Both the position numbers and the translations under genes were made by a program. This document shows, piece after piece, positions 18,713-27,872 of a DNA stretch of 64,000 bases (position 1 is its first letter; each line of letters opens with the position of its first letter). The stretch comes from Tateyamaria omphalii. Lineage in GTDB: Bacteria > Pseudomonadota > Alphaproteobacteria > Rhodobacterales > Rhodobacteraceae. The stretch is taken from the NCBI RefSeq assembly GCF_019802125.1, contig NZ_JAHVHT010000003.1, forward strand, positions 619,750 to 683,749, given 5' to 3'. The notes below the pieces were generated by a model. The model saw only the letters and a program-made list of their open reading frames with translations, made no database searches and was not told where the DNA came from.

Positions 18713-19573
18713 TCACCCGGCAGGGACGGCGGCCAGTGCGCTGGCGGCACGGTCGGCCTCGGCCCGCAGGGTGGGCCAGTCGGGCACGTCGTTGTCCCAT
18801 TCGACCAGCACAGGCGCAGGTCCCGTACCGGCAAGCGCGTGGTCCAGCAGCGCCCAGACCGGCTCTGCTGCCTCGCGCCCGTGGCTATCGATGAGCAGCG
18901 GCGCGCCGTGGTCGTCTTCGTCCTCATCATGGCCGCCGACATGGATTTCTCCAACGGCGGTAAGGGGATAGGCGTCGAGATAGGACTGCGGTGTGTAATC
19001 CAGATTGGTTGCTGAAATGAACACGTTGTTCACGTCGAGCAGCAGGCCACAACCGGTGCGACGCACCAGCTCGGCCAGGAAATCGGTTTCGGACCAGGTG
19101 CTTTCGGCAAAGGCCAGATAGCTTGAGGGGTTTTCCAAGAGCATCCGGCGGCCAAGCACGTCCTGAACCTCATCGATATGGTCCGCAACGCGGATCAGAG
19201 TCGCATCGGTGTAGGGCAGGGGCAGCAGGTCATCCAGAAACTCGGCCCCATGGGTCGACCACGCCAGATGTTCGGAAAAGCTGGCCGGTTCCAGCCAGCC
19301 CACCAGCGCCTTCAAACGGGCCAGATGATCCGGATCCAGGCGCCCTTCGCCACCGATCGACAGGCCGACGCCGTGGACCGAAATGGCAAAATCCTCGCGC
19401 AGCGCGCGCAGTTGGGCATGTGGACGGCCACCATCGCCCATGTAGTTTTCCGCGTGTATTTCCAGCCACTTGACTGGGCCGGGCGCCGCGCGCAGATCGG
19501 CAAAATGCTGTGCCTTGTATCCCACGCCGGGGGCTGCGGGCAGGCGGGGCGGTGTCAATGTCGCATCCAGCAT
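18713..19573 (-). CDS. DUF692 multinuclear non-heme iron oxidase, BufB-like
   Basis: 286 residues, a TIM-barrel DUF692 protein. Visible family landmarks: GVGYKAQHF at the start, EIHAENYMG (Glu/His/Asn metal-site region), [34 protein letters not shown] and EIHVGGH with the last metal His. Enzymes of this MNIO family modify cysteines of small peptides, for bufferins to thiooxazoles. The gene lies between the precursor gene and the DUF2063 partner in one operon. Confidence 0.9.
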   Translation of the reverse strand: MLDATLTPPRLPAAPGVGYKAQHFADLRAAPGPVKWLEIHAENYMGDGGRPHAQLRALREDFAISVHGVGLSIGGEGRLDPDHLARLKALVGWLEPASFSEHLAWSTHGAEFLDDLLPLPYTDATLIRVADHIDEVQDVLGRRMLLENPSSYLAFAESTWSETDFLAELVRRTGCGLLLDVNNVFISATNLDYTPQSYLDAYPLTAVGEIHVGGHDEDEDDHGAPLLIDSHGREAAEPVWALLDHALAGTGPAPVLVEWDNDVPDWPTLRAEADRAASALAAVPAG

Positions 19574-19648
19574 GTCGGAACCTTGGGGGCAGGGGATCAG
19601 GCAGGGGTGCCAGGCCCTGTGGGGCCCGGCGCAGGCGTGTGACGCGCC

Positions 19649-19957
19649 TTATGCGGAGGGCAGATCGCGGTTCAGCTCTTCCAGCGAGCCGGTGCGCGGT
19701 GTGCCGTCTGCCATGGCGGGCAGGTCGATCTCGGCGCAGGTGCCGGCGTCAACCAGCGTCCAGGCATTGCCCTGGTAGTCCACTGTCGAGGTGCCAGCGC
19801 AAGTGGTGCCGGGGCCGGCAGCGCAATCGTTCTCGCCAGCCAGCGAGATGCCATAGCATTTCTCTTTGCCTGCCGCTTCGGCGGTCGTGGCGGAATGGGC
19901 GGTCATGGCGGCGGCAACAGCGCCAACAATTGCAACGGATTTCATTGTCTTCGACAT
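19649..19957 (-). CDS. DUF2282 precursor peptide, BufA-like (bufferin)
   Basis: 102 residues from ATG 19957, with GGGAAG upstream. A 28-residue signal peptide (ending TTAEAAG) precedes a mature region with four conserved cysteines C34, C45, C53 and C74 in the arrangement [25 protein letters not shown]. This matches DUF2282/BufA1 peptides, exported RiPPs that bind copper in the periplasm after their cysteines are modified. It heads an operon with DUF692, DUF2063 and DoxX genes; the 75-base gap to the next gene fits differential expression of the peptide. Confidence 0.87.
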   Translation of the reverse strand: MSKTMKSVAIVGAVAAAMTAHSATTAEAAGKEKCYGISLAGENDCAAGPGTTCAGTSTVDYQGNAWTLVDAGTCAEIDLPAMADGTPRTGSLEELNRDLPSA

Positions 19958-20080
19958 CTTCAAACTTCCCTTTCGGATATCGGTTACTCTGTGTTCGTGA
20001 GCCGAACATAAGACGGCTTGCCGACAAGTTACCACTCACGAGGCGGTGTGTCACAGACCCGTTATCAGATGTCATAAGAT

Positions 20081-20108
20081 GGGCCGAAATCCCCTTGGAT
20101 TCCGGCCC
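20081..20108 (-). terminator. Hairpin downstream of thrS
   Basis: GGGCCGaAATCC and GGATTcCGGCCC pair with one mismatch position around a CTT-type loop. It lies 41 bases past the thrS stop and before the bufferin operon, so it probably separates the two minus-strand transcripts. The minus-strand downstream sequence is not strongly U-rich. Confidence 0.45.
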
Positions 20109-20148
20109 TTTGTTGCATTCACCAATGCGCTTTGTTGCAGAATTCGCC

Positions 20149-22107
20149 TCAGCGCTGGTCTGGCGGTGTCGCGTCTGCACCCAGTTGAGCGGCCACATCG
20201 GCCAAGGCCTGCACGCTGGTCTGCTTTTCACCCAGACGGCGCACCGACACGGTCTTTTCCTCGACCTCGCGCGCACCCACAGCGAGGATCACAGGCACCT
20301 TGCCGACCGAGTGTTCGCGCACCTTGTAGTTGATCTTTTCATTGCGAATGTCGGCCTCAGCCCGCACGCCAGCGGCGCGCAGTGTCTCGACGACCTCCGC
20401 CACGTAGTCATCAGCCTCGGAGGTGATCGAGGCCACGACAACCTGTCGCGGGGCGAGCCAGAAGGGCAGCTTGCCCGCATGTTCTTCGATCAGGATCCCG
20501 ATGAACCGTTCGAACGACCCGAGGCACGCGCGGTGCAGCATGTAGGGGCGCTGTTTCGACCCATCCGGCGCAATGTAAGTGGCTCCCAGCCGCTCGGGCA
20601 GGTTTGGATCGACCTGGAAGGTGCCGCATTGCCAGACACGGCCCAGCGCGTCGGTCAGGTAGAAGTCCAGCTTCGGGCCATAAAAAGCACCATCGCCCGG
20701 CTCCAGCGTGAAATCACGCCCGGTGGCCTTGATCGCGGCTTCAAGTGCGCCTTCCACATGGTCCCAGGATTCCTCGCTCCCCACCCGCTTTTCGGGGCGG
20801 GTGGCGAACTTGATCTCGAACTGCTCGAACCCAAGGTCGGTGTAGACCTCGGCCAGGAAGTTGATGAACTTCGCGCATTCCGACTCGATCTGATCTTCGG
20901 TGCAGAAGATGTGCGCGTCGTCCTGGGTAAACCCGCGCACGCGCATGATGCCATGCAACGCGCCTGACGGCTCGTAGCGCGAGCATGATCCGAACTCGGC
21001 CAGCCGCAGCGGCAGATCGCGATACGACTTGAGGCCCTGGTTGAACACCTGCACGTGGCAGGGGCAGTTCATCGGCTTCAGCGCGTTGATCGCCTTTTCC
21101 TTGGCATGTTCCTCCTCGACCTCGACGATGAACATATGCTCCTGGTATTTGTCCCAGTGGCCCGAGGCTTCCCACAGTTTGCGGTCCACGACCTGCGGAG
21201 TGTTGATTTCCTTGTACCCGCCCGCGCGCTGCTTGCGGCGCATGTAGTCCTGCAGGCCGGTGTAGATGGTCCAGCCATTCGGATGCCAGAAGATCTGGCC
21301 CGGCGCCTCTTCCTGCATGTGGAACAGGTCCATCTCGCGCCCCAGCTTGCGGTGGTCGCGCTTGGCGGCTTCCTCCAGCATGTTCAGATGCGCGCGCAGC
21401 TTTTCCTTGCCGGTAAAGGCCACGCCGTAGATGCGTTGCAGCATCGCGCGGCTGCTATCACCGCGCCAATACGCGCCCGCGATCGACATCAGCTTGAACG
21501 CATCGCCAGGCACCTGCCCGGTGTGCTGCAAATGCGGACCGCGGCACAGGTCCTGCCAGTCGCCGTGCCAGTACATGCGCAGCGGCTCATCGCCCGGAAT
21601 GCTCTCGATCAGCTCGACCTTGTAGGGCTCGCCCCGGTCCTCGTAATACTTGATCGCCACATCGCGGTCCCACACCTCGGTGGTGACGGGATCACGCTTG
21701 TTGATGATCTCTTTCATCTTCTTTTCGATCAGGCCGAGGTCTTCAGGGGTAAACGGCTCCTCCCGGTCGAAGTCATAGTACCAGCCATTCTCGATCACCG
21801 GGCCGATGGTGACCTTGGTGTCGGGCCAGATCTCCTGTACGGCGCGGGCCATGATGTGTGCCAGGTCGTGGCGGACCAGTTCATTGGCCTGCGCTTCGTC
21901 CTGCATGGTGTGGATGGCAATCTGTGCATCGCCGTTGATGGGCCACTGCAAATCCCAGTGCTGGCCGTCGACGGTCGCACTGATCGCTTTCTTGGACAGG
22001 CTTTTGGAAATGCTTTCGGCCACGGCGGCAGGGGTCACGCCTGCGTCGTACGCGCGCGCATTGCCGTCGGGAAAGGTAAGGGAAATCTGGTGCTGATCTT
22101 TGGCCAT
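20149..22107 (-). CDS. thrS: Threonyl-tRNA synthetase
   Basis: 652 residues, full length. N-terminal TGS-like domain (residues 1-65), editing domain with [11 protein letters not shown] (about 79-89), and class II catalytic core with [10 protein letters not shown], the motif 2 region [31 protein letters not shown], and motif 3 around [22 protein letters not shown]-terminal anticodon-binding domain follows. It charges tRNA-Thr with threonine in the cytoplasm. GAGGATG precedes the ATG. No T-box-like leader is seen. Confidence 0.97.
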   Translation of the reverse strand: MAKDQHQISLTFPDGNARAYDAGVTPAAVAESISKSLSKKAISATVDGQHWDLQWPINGDAQIAIHTMQDEAQANELVRHDLAHIMARAVQEIWPDTKVTIGPVIENGWYYDFDREEPFTPEDLGLIEKKMKEIINKRDPVTTEVWDRDVAIKYYEDRGEPYKVELIESIPGDEPLRMYWHGDWQDLCRGPHLQHTGQVPGDAFKLMSIAGAYWRGDSSRAMLQRIYGVAFTGKEKLRAHLNMLEEAAKRDHRKLGREMDLFHMQEEAPGQIFWHPNGWTIYTGLQDYMRRKQRAGGYKEINTPQVVDRKLWEASGHWDKYQEHMFIVEVEEEHAKEKAINALKPMNCPCHVQVFNQGLKSYRDLPLRLAEFGSCSRYEPSGALHGIMRVRGFTQDDAHIFCTEDQIESECAKFINFLAEVYTDLGFEQFEIKFATRPEKRVGSEESWDHVEGALEAAIKATGRDFTLEPGDGAFYGPKLDFYLTDALGRVWQCGTFQVDPNLPERLGATYIAPDGSKQRPYMLHRACLGSFERFIGILIEEHAGKLPFWLAPRQVVVASITSEADDYVAEVVETLRAAGVRAEADIRNEKINYKVREHSVGKVPVILAVGAREVEEKTVSVRRLGEKQTSVQALADVAAQLGADATPPDQR

Positions 22108-22194
22108 ATCGGCATCCTCGTCAGTTTGGCGCCCACGGAACGCCCGGTTGCTAGGGTATGTGTCTGGGCGATGTGACAGGCGCGAGGGCCTGCG

Positions 22195-23358
22195 TCAAGC
22201 GGTCTGTGCGGTAGGACCGATCTTTGCGGACAGGGTGAGATGCAAAAGAGCCATCACTGCCACGGCCCCTGCGACCATGCCGACGCTGGAAATGCCGTGT
22301 CCAAGAATAGCCAGGCCACCAATCGCTGATCCTGTTGCAATGCCGACGTAAATTGCGGCGGCGTTCAACGCCAGAACAACCGGTGCCTGTGGGCCGGCCA
22401 GCCCTATCAGGCGCAACTGCTGACCCGCCATGAACGACCAGCCGGACATTGACCATGCAAAGGTCAGCGCCAAAAGGAACGGAGCGGGTAACGGCAAAAG
22501 GGAAAAGGTTGGCATGATACAGGCCTGCAATATGCACAACAAAGTGAGCGTGCGGTGCCATCCGATCCTGTCAGCCAGAATGCCACCCATGATGTTCCCT
22601 ATGACCGCGCCTCCACCGAACACCACGAGAACCAAGGTGATCCCGTCCCGCCCGTAGCCCATCGTTTCGCTCAGCAAAGGCGCGATGTAGGTGTAGAGTA
22701 CGTTGACGGCCGCCAGAAAGGTTGCGGTGAACAGCACGGCGAGCATCATGCGTCCGTTCCGCAGCGTGCCCATCAAGTCACGCAATGATACAGGCTGAAA
22801 TGCAAGTCCGCTTGGAACGAGAACCCAGATCAAGGCGATGCAGGGAAACGCCAGTCCGACGACAAGCCAGAAGGCCCATTGCCAGCCAAAGGTATAGCCG
22901 ATCCACCCGCCGGCAGGCACACCGATCACCTGCGCCAGTGAAAGACCGAAAAACACAGCCGCCAACACTCGGGCGCGCTGCTCGGCGGGGTAAAGGCCTG
23001 CAGCAACCGCGGCAGCAACAGGCGTGAACAAACCAGCTCCGGCCGCTGCAAGAAGGCGCGCGGCACTCAGCACTGTCATATTGGGCGACACAGCTGACAA
23101 AAAAGCTGCCGCAAGAAACATTGACAAGCCGAGAGCCATAACGCGTCGCCGACCCATTGCCCCCGTCAAAGACACCAATACAGGCGACAGCACCGCATAG
23201 GACAGGGCATAGACCGTCATCAACGTTCCGGCAGAAGCAGCCGATATGCCGAAATCAGCACCCAAAGGCTCCAACACGCCGACAATGACAAAGACGCCCA
23301 TGCCGATCAGGAAATTACACGCGGACAGGACTGCAATAAGTATGGATGGAGGCGTCAT
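22195..23358 (-). CDS. MFS transporter (arabinose-efflux-like)
   Basis: 387 residues with about 12 hydrophobic helices. ATG at 23358 is taken because it opens directly onto the first membrane helix (ILIAVLSACNFLIGMGVFVIVG); the longer frame has no membrane or family character. The MFS loop motif GAMGRRRVMALG appears after helix 2. The sequence is most like the DHA1 sugar- or drug-efflux group. The substrate cannot be assigned. It is divergent from the small protein at 23531. Confidence 0.85.
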   Translation of the reverse strand: MTPPSILIAVLSACNFLIGMGVFVIVGVLEPLGADFGISAASAGTLMTVYALSYAVLSPVLVSLTGAMGRRRVMALGLSMFLAAAFLSAVSPNMTVLSAARLLAAAGAGLFTPVAAAVAAGLYPAEQRARVLAAVFFGLSLAQVIGVPAGGWIGYTFGWQWAFWLVVGLAFPCIALIWVLVPSGLAFQPVSLRDLMGTLRNGRMMLAVLFTATFLAAVNVLYTYIAPLLSETMGYGRDGITLVLVVFGGGAVIGNIMGGILADRIGWHRTLTLLCILQACIMPTFSLLPLPAPFLLALTFAWSMSGWSFMAGQQLRLIGLAGPQAPVVLALNAAAIYVGIATGSAIGGLAILGHGISSVGMVAGAVAVMALLHLTLSAKIGPTAQTA

Positions 23359-23530
23359 CCTCGCCGTTATGGTGCATATTGCGGCGGCTTCAATGCGACA
23401 CACAAATGTATGTAGGCAAAACGACAAAAAACAGACGAAAACCGACCTTTTGCACTGGACGGGCGCGCGCGAATCCTTAAGTAAGAGGGTGTTCACTATC
23501 GGAAACTTCTGATCGCGAGAGGAACGCGCA

Positions 23531-23743
23531 GTGCCCAAGTACAACAAGACGTTTGAACTGTCCGTTGAAGACCTGGACCTGATCGAGGATGCGCTGCGCG
23601 CGTCCAAGAACGCCGCCATCAATGACGACCTCGCCTCGAAAGCGGCAAATGACAATGTCCGCCAGATCCACGATCTGTTGGGGCGGCTGCACAATCAAAA
23701 GACGTTCTACCGCCCCGCCAAGGGTCCTTACGTAGGCGGCTGA
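23531..23743 (+). CDS. Conserved small hypothetical protein
   Basis: 70 residues, GTG start with AGAGGAA upstream. Soluble and mostly helical: KTFELSVEDLDLIEDALRAS, then RQIHDLLGRLHNQKTFYRP. The pattern, two helices and a basic aromatic tail, looks like a regulatory or binding module but no family is recognised. It converges with the acetyltransferase gene, overlapping by 16 bases. Confidence 0.7.
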   Translation: MPKYNKTFELSVEDLDLIEDALRASKNAAINDDLASKAANDNVRQIHDLLGRLHNQKTFYRPAKGPYVGG

Positions 23744-24192
23744 TCCAATCGAACGCTGAAACGCGGTCCCGTGCCGCTGCGGCGCAGGAACCCCTCGCGC
23801 TCGTAAAAGCGCTTGGCCTTGTGATTGTCGGGATGCGTGCCCACGGTCATGAAGCTGCACTCTTGTGAATGGGCCATCTCCCGGCAGGCCCGCACCAAGG
23901 CGGCCCCCACATTGTTGCCCCGCGCGTCACGACAGACAAACAAGTGGTGCAGGTTCATTCCCCGCGCTCCGAAGTGGAGTTGCGCCTCCCGCATCAGAGC
24001 AGCGTAGCCAACCAATCGTGACCCGCCGTCGGCGACCAGAACGGTCATCCACGGATCTTTGCCCAAAGCATCTCGCGCCAGCCTGTCCGGGTCAATATCC
24101 GGCACATCATCATGGCAGGCCGCCAAACCGCTGATCATGGTCACGACCTCGGGAACGTCCGTCTCGCGCATCTTTCGTATCGTTATCGGCAT
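23728..24192 (-). CDS. GNAT-family N-acetyltransferase
   Basis: 154 residues from ATG 24192, which has GAGGAGG seven bases upstream. The GNAT core is visible: ITIRKMRETDVPEV at the start, then LHHLFVCRDARGNNVGAALVRAC, where the R/Q-x-x-G-x-G/A acetyl-CoA loop is represented by RGNNVG, and NHKAKRFYEREGF near the end. It transfers an acetyl group to an unidentified amine. Best seen as a small-molecule or protein acetyltransferase. Confidence 0.87.
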   Translation of the reverse strand: MPITIRKMRETDVPEVVTMISGLAACHDDVPDIDPDRLARDALGKDPWMTVLVADGGSRLVGYAALMREAQLHFGARGMNLHHLFVCRDARGNNVGAALVRACREMAHSQECSFMTVGTHPDNHKAKRFYEREGFLRRSGTGPRFSVRLDQPPT

Positions 24193-24236
24193 CTCTGCCT
24201 CCTCTCTCAAACGCGCCGCGTTCGGGAAGGCAGGGA

Positions 24237-24258
24237 AAGGCCGCTCGAACGCGGCCTT
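24237..24258 (-). terminator. Intrinsic terminator after a micro-ORF
   Basis: AAGGCCGC (24237-24244) and GCGGCCTT (24251-24258) form a perfect 8-bp stem with a 6-base loop; on the minus strand TCCC follows. It lies 4 bases past the stop of the 23-codon frame at 24263-24334. Confidence 0.6.
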
Positions 24259-24262
24259 GGTG

Positions 24263-24334
24263 TTATGCAGTCACACCAAAAGCACGCAGGGAATGCGTGC
24301 CATAGTAATAGGGGTGTGTAATGCGGTTGCTCAT
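24263..24334 (-). CDS. Candidate 23-residue microprotein
   Basis: A short frame ATG 24334 to TAA 24263 encodes a peptide of 23 residues with the notable core THPYYYGTHSLRAFGVTA. It sits alone between a GC-rich hairpin (24357-24377) and a clean terminator (24237-24258), a layout expected for a tiny transcribed gene. No strong ribosome binding site is visible (TGTGCCC precedes the ATG). It has no signal peptide and no known domain. Support comes from the position and unusual aromatic composition only. Confidence 0.4.
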   Translation of the reverse strand: MSNRITHPYYYGTHSLRAFGVTA

Positions 24335-24356
24335 GGGCACACAGAAACCGGCAAAT

Positions 24357-24377
24357 CCGCGCCCGTCAAGGGCGCGG
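24357..24377 (-). terminator. GC-rich hairpin after the MAPEG gene
   Basis: CCGCGCCC (24357-24364) and GGGCGCGG (24370-24377) pair perfectly over a 5-base loop; on the minus strand ATTTG follows. It is 8 bases past the MAPEG stop and could terminate that transcript or lie in the leader of the micro-ORF. Confidence 0.5.
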
Positions 24378-24384
24378 ACCGGCG

Positions 24385-24801
24385 TCAGGCCGCAAAAAGC
24401 GCCCAGCCCATCAAAAGGCAACAGATCCAGCCGCCGGTAAAGATCAGCGGACGCCCCGGAAAGCGCGCCGTGCCGGTGATGTAACCCACCGCATGTGCGA
24501 TCCGCAGCAGCAGAAAGGCAATGCTGGCCCACAAGGTCAACGCCGTGAACCCGTCCACGCGATCGACCAGCAACACCAGCACGGCAAACGGCACCGATTG
24601 CTCCAGCAGGTTCAGATGCGCACGGTATGCCCGCCGCACCCAAGGCCGGTGGACGTTCGGGTCAGGGGGCAGGATGAACCCATCGGGCGCATCGGCGGGG
24701 ATTGACCCTTCTGGCGCGGTGTTCACGCCGACGATGTACGGGATCCAGAGGGAGGCCGCCATCAGCGCGAGAATACCGAGAACAACAAGTTCGGTCGCCA
24801 T
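24385..24801 (-). CDS. MAPEG-family membrane protein
   Basis: 138 residues with four hydrophobic helices (ELVVLGILALMAASLWIPYIVG; the last is FTGGWICCLLMGWALFAA). The HLNLLEQSVPF and LRIAHAVGYITG stretches match the MAPEG core (glutathione-transferase-like eicosanoid family) where Arg/His/Asn residues bind glutathione. Bacterial members have uncertain substrates. It starts 3 bases after the stop of the ArsR-AHSA1 gene, so it is co-transcribed. Confidence 0.87.
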   Translation of the reverse strand: MATELVVLGILALMAASLWIPYIVGVNTAPEGSIPADAPDGFILPPDPNVHRPWVRRAYRAHLNLLEQSVPFAVLVLLVDRVDGFTALTLWASIAFLLLRIAHAVGYITGTARFPGRPLIFTGGWICCLLMGWALFAA

Positions 24802-24804
24802 GAC

Positions 24805-25578
24805 TTACGCCTCCGCCCGGTCCATGGGGCCGATATGGGCGTCCTCGCCCGTCTCAAGCCAGGTTTTCAGGCCCGCCGCCCAGCGCACCCAGCCATCGGC
24901 CACCCCTTCACCCGGCACGGCCGGTTCGCCCAATTCGTAATGTTCGACGGTCAGACGGACAAAATCACCCTCGGGACGCATCAAATACACCACGCGGCTG
25001 GCTGGGATCTCGGTCGTGGGGTCCCAATGCGGCTCGAACGTCCATTCCTGGCGGCTTTTGGGATCGGATGACAGCAGCCGGTTGGTCAGCATGGGCGAGC
25101 CGTCGGGAAAATGCATGGTGATCGCTTCGCCATTGCGCGTCGCCTTGCTGCAGATGAAGTGATAATGCGGGATCGCATCTTCATCCAGCAGCACGTCCCA
25201 CAAACGGTCCTGCGTGGTCTTGATATATGTCTCCATCACGAAATCGGGTTTTGACATCTCGGGGTCTCCTTCGTCTTCAAGCTGATATTTTAGGTCGAGT
25301 ACCGCTCGGGCCGCAGGTTTGACCCGGTAGGGGTCGATCCAACGGTCAATCGCTTCCTGCAAGGGCAGGGCGTTGAGGTAGTGGTGCTTGAAGCGCCCCA
25401 CCTTTTTCGTGGTGATCAGCCCGGCCTCTTCCAGCACGCCCAGATGCTTCATGACCCCAAACCGGGTCATGTCCAGCAAGCCCTGCAAATCCTGCAGGGA
25501 CTGACCGTCGCGGTCGCGCAGGGCATCAAGCAGCGTGCGGCGGGCGGGGTCGGACAAGGCTTTGAACAGATCATCCAT
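24805..25578 (-). CDS. ArsR-type regulator fused to an AHSA1/SRPBCC domain
   Basis: 257 residues from ATG 25578. Residues 1-85 are an ArsR winged helix (MDDLFKALSDPARRTLLDAL, then the recognition helix in FGVMKHLGVLEEAGLI). From about residue 108 an AHSA1-like START fold follows (FVMETYIKTTQDRLWDVLLDED, EWTFEPHWD, VRLTVEHYELGE). Such two-domain proteins presumably sense a hydrophobic ligand through the C-terminal cavity. The metal-binding Cys of true ArsR are absent. An adjacent divergent hydrolase and the downstream MAPEG gene may be its targets. Confidence 0.85.
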   Translation of the reverse strand: MDDLFKALSDPARRTLLDALRDRDGQSLQDLQGLLDMTRFGVMKHLGVLEEAGLITTKKVGRFKHHYLNALPLQEAIDRWIDPYRVKPAARAVLDLKYQLEDEGDPEMSKPDFVMETYIKTTQDRLWDVLLDEDAIPHYHFICSKATRNGEAITMHFPDGSPMLTNRLLSSDPKSRQEWTFEPHWDPTTEIPASRVVYLMRPEGDFVRLTVEHYELGEPAVPGEGVADGWVRWAAGLKTWLETGEDAHIGPMDRAEA

Positions 25579-25700
25579 GGAATACTTATATGTGAGTAAA
25601 TAGTCACGTGACAAGGTGGTAACATATAGAAATTGCAACGACCGGGATGGACAGTCACCAGATGCTTGCGGATGATCCGCCAAAACGCAGGAGGGTGGAC

Positions 25701-26453
25701 ATGAGCGGACCGGACTATCTCGACACGCCGCAGGGGCGGCGGCTGGCCTATCACCGGGCCGATGGGTCGGGACCATGCGTGGTGTTTCTGGGTGGTCTGA
25801 AATCCGACATGGAGGGGACCAAGGCGATCCACCTCGAAGCATGGTGCCGCGCGCAAGGCCGTGCCTTTCTGCGGTTCGACTATTCAGGCCACGGAGAAAG
25901 CTCAGGCACGTTCGAAGAGGGCAGCATCGGCGACTGGGCCGAGGACACGGCGCACGCTCTGAACACGCTGACAACCGGCAAGCTGATCGTCGTCGGCAGT
26001 TCCATGGGGGGCTGGCAATCGCTGCTTTATGCTCGCGCGCATCCCGATCGGGTTGCGGGGCTTGTCACCATCGCTGCCGCCCCCGACTTCACCGAGGACG
26101 GCTATTGGGCCAGCTTCACCGACGCGCAAAAGGGCGAGCTTGAGACCAACGGCCAGATCGCCTTGCCCTCGGACTATATGGAGCCCTACATCATCACCAG
26201 TCGGTTGATCGAAGATGGGCGCAACAATCTGGTCCTGCGTGATCCACTTTCCCTGCCATTCCCCGTCCGCTCCCTGCAAGGCACTGCCGACACGGCGGTC
26301 AGCACTGAAACGGCCGTCCGCCTTTTGAACCACGCCGACAGCCCCGACATGCGCCTGATGCTGGTCAAGGATGCCGACCACCGCTTTTCCGACGACACCT
26401 GCCTGCGCCTGATCGAACAGGCGGTGGAGGAGGTTAGCCTACTCTCCGCGTGA
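25701..26453 (+). CDS. Alpha/beta hydrolase
   Basis: 250 residues; ATG at 25701 has AGGAGGG seven bases upstream. The oxyanion region VVFLGGLKSDMEG, the nucleophile elbow GSSMGG (near residue 105) and a late Asp and His (VKDADHRFSDD) give a complete catalytic triad. The sequence resembles the palmitoyl-thioesterase ABHD10-like group. Its substrate is not known. The gene is divergent from the ArsR-AHSA1 gene. Confidence 0.87.
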   Translation: MSGPDYLDTPQGRRLAYHRADGSGPCVVFLGGLKSDMEGTKAIHLEAWCRAQGRAFLRFDYSGHGESSGTFEEGSIGDWAEDTAHALNTLTTGKLIVVGSSMGGWQSLLYARAHPDRVAGLVTIAAAPDFTEDGYWASFTDAQKGELETNGQIALPSDYMEPYIITSRLIEDGRNNLVLRDPLSLPFPVRSLQGTADTAVSTETAVRLLNHADSPDMRLMLVKDADHRFSDDTCLRLIEQAVEEVSLLSA

Positions 26454-26525
26454 CGTCGCGTTTTGTTGGCGCTGAGGCCGATTTTGGACAAGGTGGCGCA
26501 AAACCGGACCTGGGGAGGGGACGAT

Positions 26526-27872
26526 ATGGCGCTGTCGCGCGGACAAAAGGCGGGCTGGGGCCTGGCCGACATGGGCATCGTGGTCTTTGTGGTGGTCAAG
26601 CAGTTGCTGGTGCTGGCCTTTCTGACGTCGGTGCTGGGCGTGCCGGTTGGAATTGCTGGCATGATCACGACAGGCATTCTGGCCTTTGACATCATCACCG
26701 ACCCGCTCGTGGGCTATTTGTCGGACAACACCCAAAGCCGCTGGGGCCGCCGGGCGCCCTGGATGATCGTGGGCGCCGTGGTGATGACGGCAGGGACGGT
26801 GGCCATGTTCATGTCGCCCGCAACAGGCATGTCCGGCGCGCTCTGGGTCGCGGGCTTCTTTGTCGTGGCGACCATCGGCTTCACCATGGTCGTTATCCCC
26901 TATGGCGCGACGGCAGGGGAGATGACGCAGGATCCCCGCGAACGCTCTGCCATGACCGGCTGGCGCATGGCCTTTGCCTCCATCGGTATCCTGATCGGCG
27001 GCGCCGTGATCCCCGGCCTTGCACAGGGCCAGGGCTATGACGGTGCGATGCTGATCGCGGCCCCGTTGATGGTGTTGCCCATTTGGGCGTCGGTCTGGTT
27101 CACGCGCAAGGCCCCCCGGATCGAACACAGCAGCCAGGTCGGCCTCTTGGCCTCCCTGCGGCTTGTCCTTTCAAACCCGGCATTCGCCACGCTGGTTGTG
27201 CTATACGGCGTCATGACCCTCGCCGTCTCGACCATCACCGCCGGTCTGCCCTTTGCCGCGCTCTACCTGGTGCAGGACCCCGGGGGCACGTTGCTCAGCG
27301 GCGCCGCGCAAGCGTTGTCGATGCTGTCGCTGCTCTTTGCCGCCTTTGTCGTGGGCGCGATCCTCAGCCAGGTGATCTGGGTGCTCGCCTCCGGACGGCT
27401 CGGCAAGCTTCAGGCCCTGATCCTCGGGCTCGTGCTCTACATCGCCCTGCTCAGCACGCTCTACACCCTGCTGCCCAGCACAAACACCACGCTCATGGCC
27501 GGCATGTTCGTTCTGGCCGGCATGACCAACGGCGCCTACCAACAGATCCCCTGGGCCATGTTCCCCGACCTCATGGACGTCACCCGGCGCGAGACCGGTG
27601 CCGCGATCGAAGGGGCGTTCTCCGCCGTCTGGATCTTCGGCCAGAAGGTCGCCAACGCCATAGCGCCCCTGCTTCTCGGCCTCGTATTGGCCACCTATGG
27701 CTGGCAGGAAACGACCCAAGGGGTGACCGACCAGACCGACGCCGCCATCGGCGCCCTGCGCCTGTCGATCACGCTGCTCCCAGCACTGATCCTCGCCCTC
27801 TCGATCCTCGGCCTCCTGCTGATCTACCGCCCCCGCGCCCGCGCACTTCTCGGAGCCGACCATGCCCTTTGA
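26526..27872 (+). CDS. GPH-type MFS transporter (MelB-like)
   Basis: 448 residues, 12 hydrophobic helices. ATG 26526 follows GGGGAGGGG; a frame extending to 26463 is rejected. The N terminus with LADMGIVVFVVVKQ and the loop FDIITDPLVGYLSDNTQSRWGRRAPW are the glycoside-pentoside-hexuronide family signature (DPxxGxxSDxTxxRWGRRxPW). Members import sugars or related solutes with cations. The last 11 bases overlap the next hydrolase gene, suggesting joint use of one substrate. Confidence 0.88.
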   Translation: MALSRGQKAGWGLADMGIVVFVVVKQLLVLAFLTSVLGVPVGIAGMITTGILAFDIITDPLVGYLSDNTQSRWGRRAPWMIVGAVVMTAGTVAMFMSPATGMSGALWVAGFFVVATIGFTMVVIPYGATAGEMTQDPRERSAMTGWRMAFASIGILIGGAVIPGLAQGQGYDGAMLIAAPLMVLPIWASVWFTRKAPRIEHSSQVGLLASLRLVLSNPAFATLVVLYGVMTLAVSTITAGLPFAALYLVQDPGGTLLSGAAQALSMLSLLFAAFVVGAILSQVIWVLASGRLGKLQALILGLVLYIALLSTLYTLLPSTNTTLMAGMFVLAGMTNGAYQQIPWAMFPDLMDVTRRETGAAIEGAFSAVWIFGQKVANAIAPLLLGLVLATYGWQETTQGVTDQTDAAIGALRLSITLLPALILALSILGLLLIYRPRARALLGADHAL

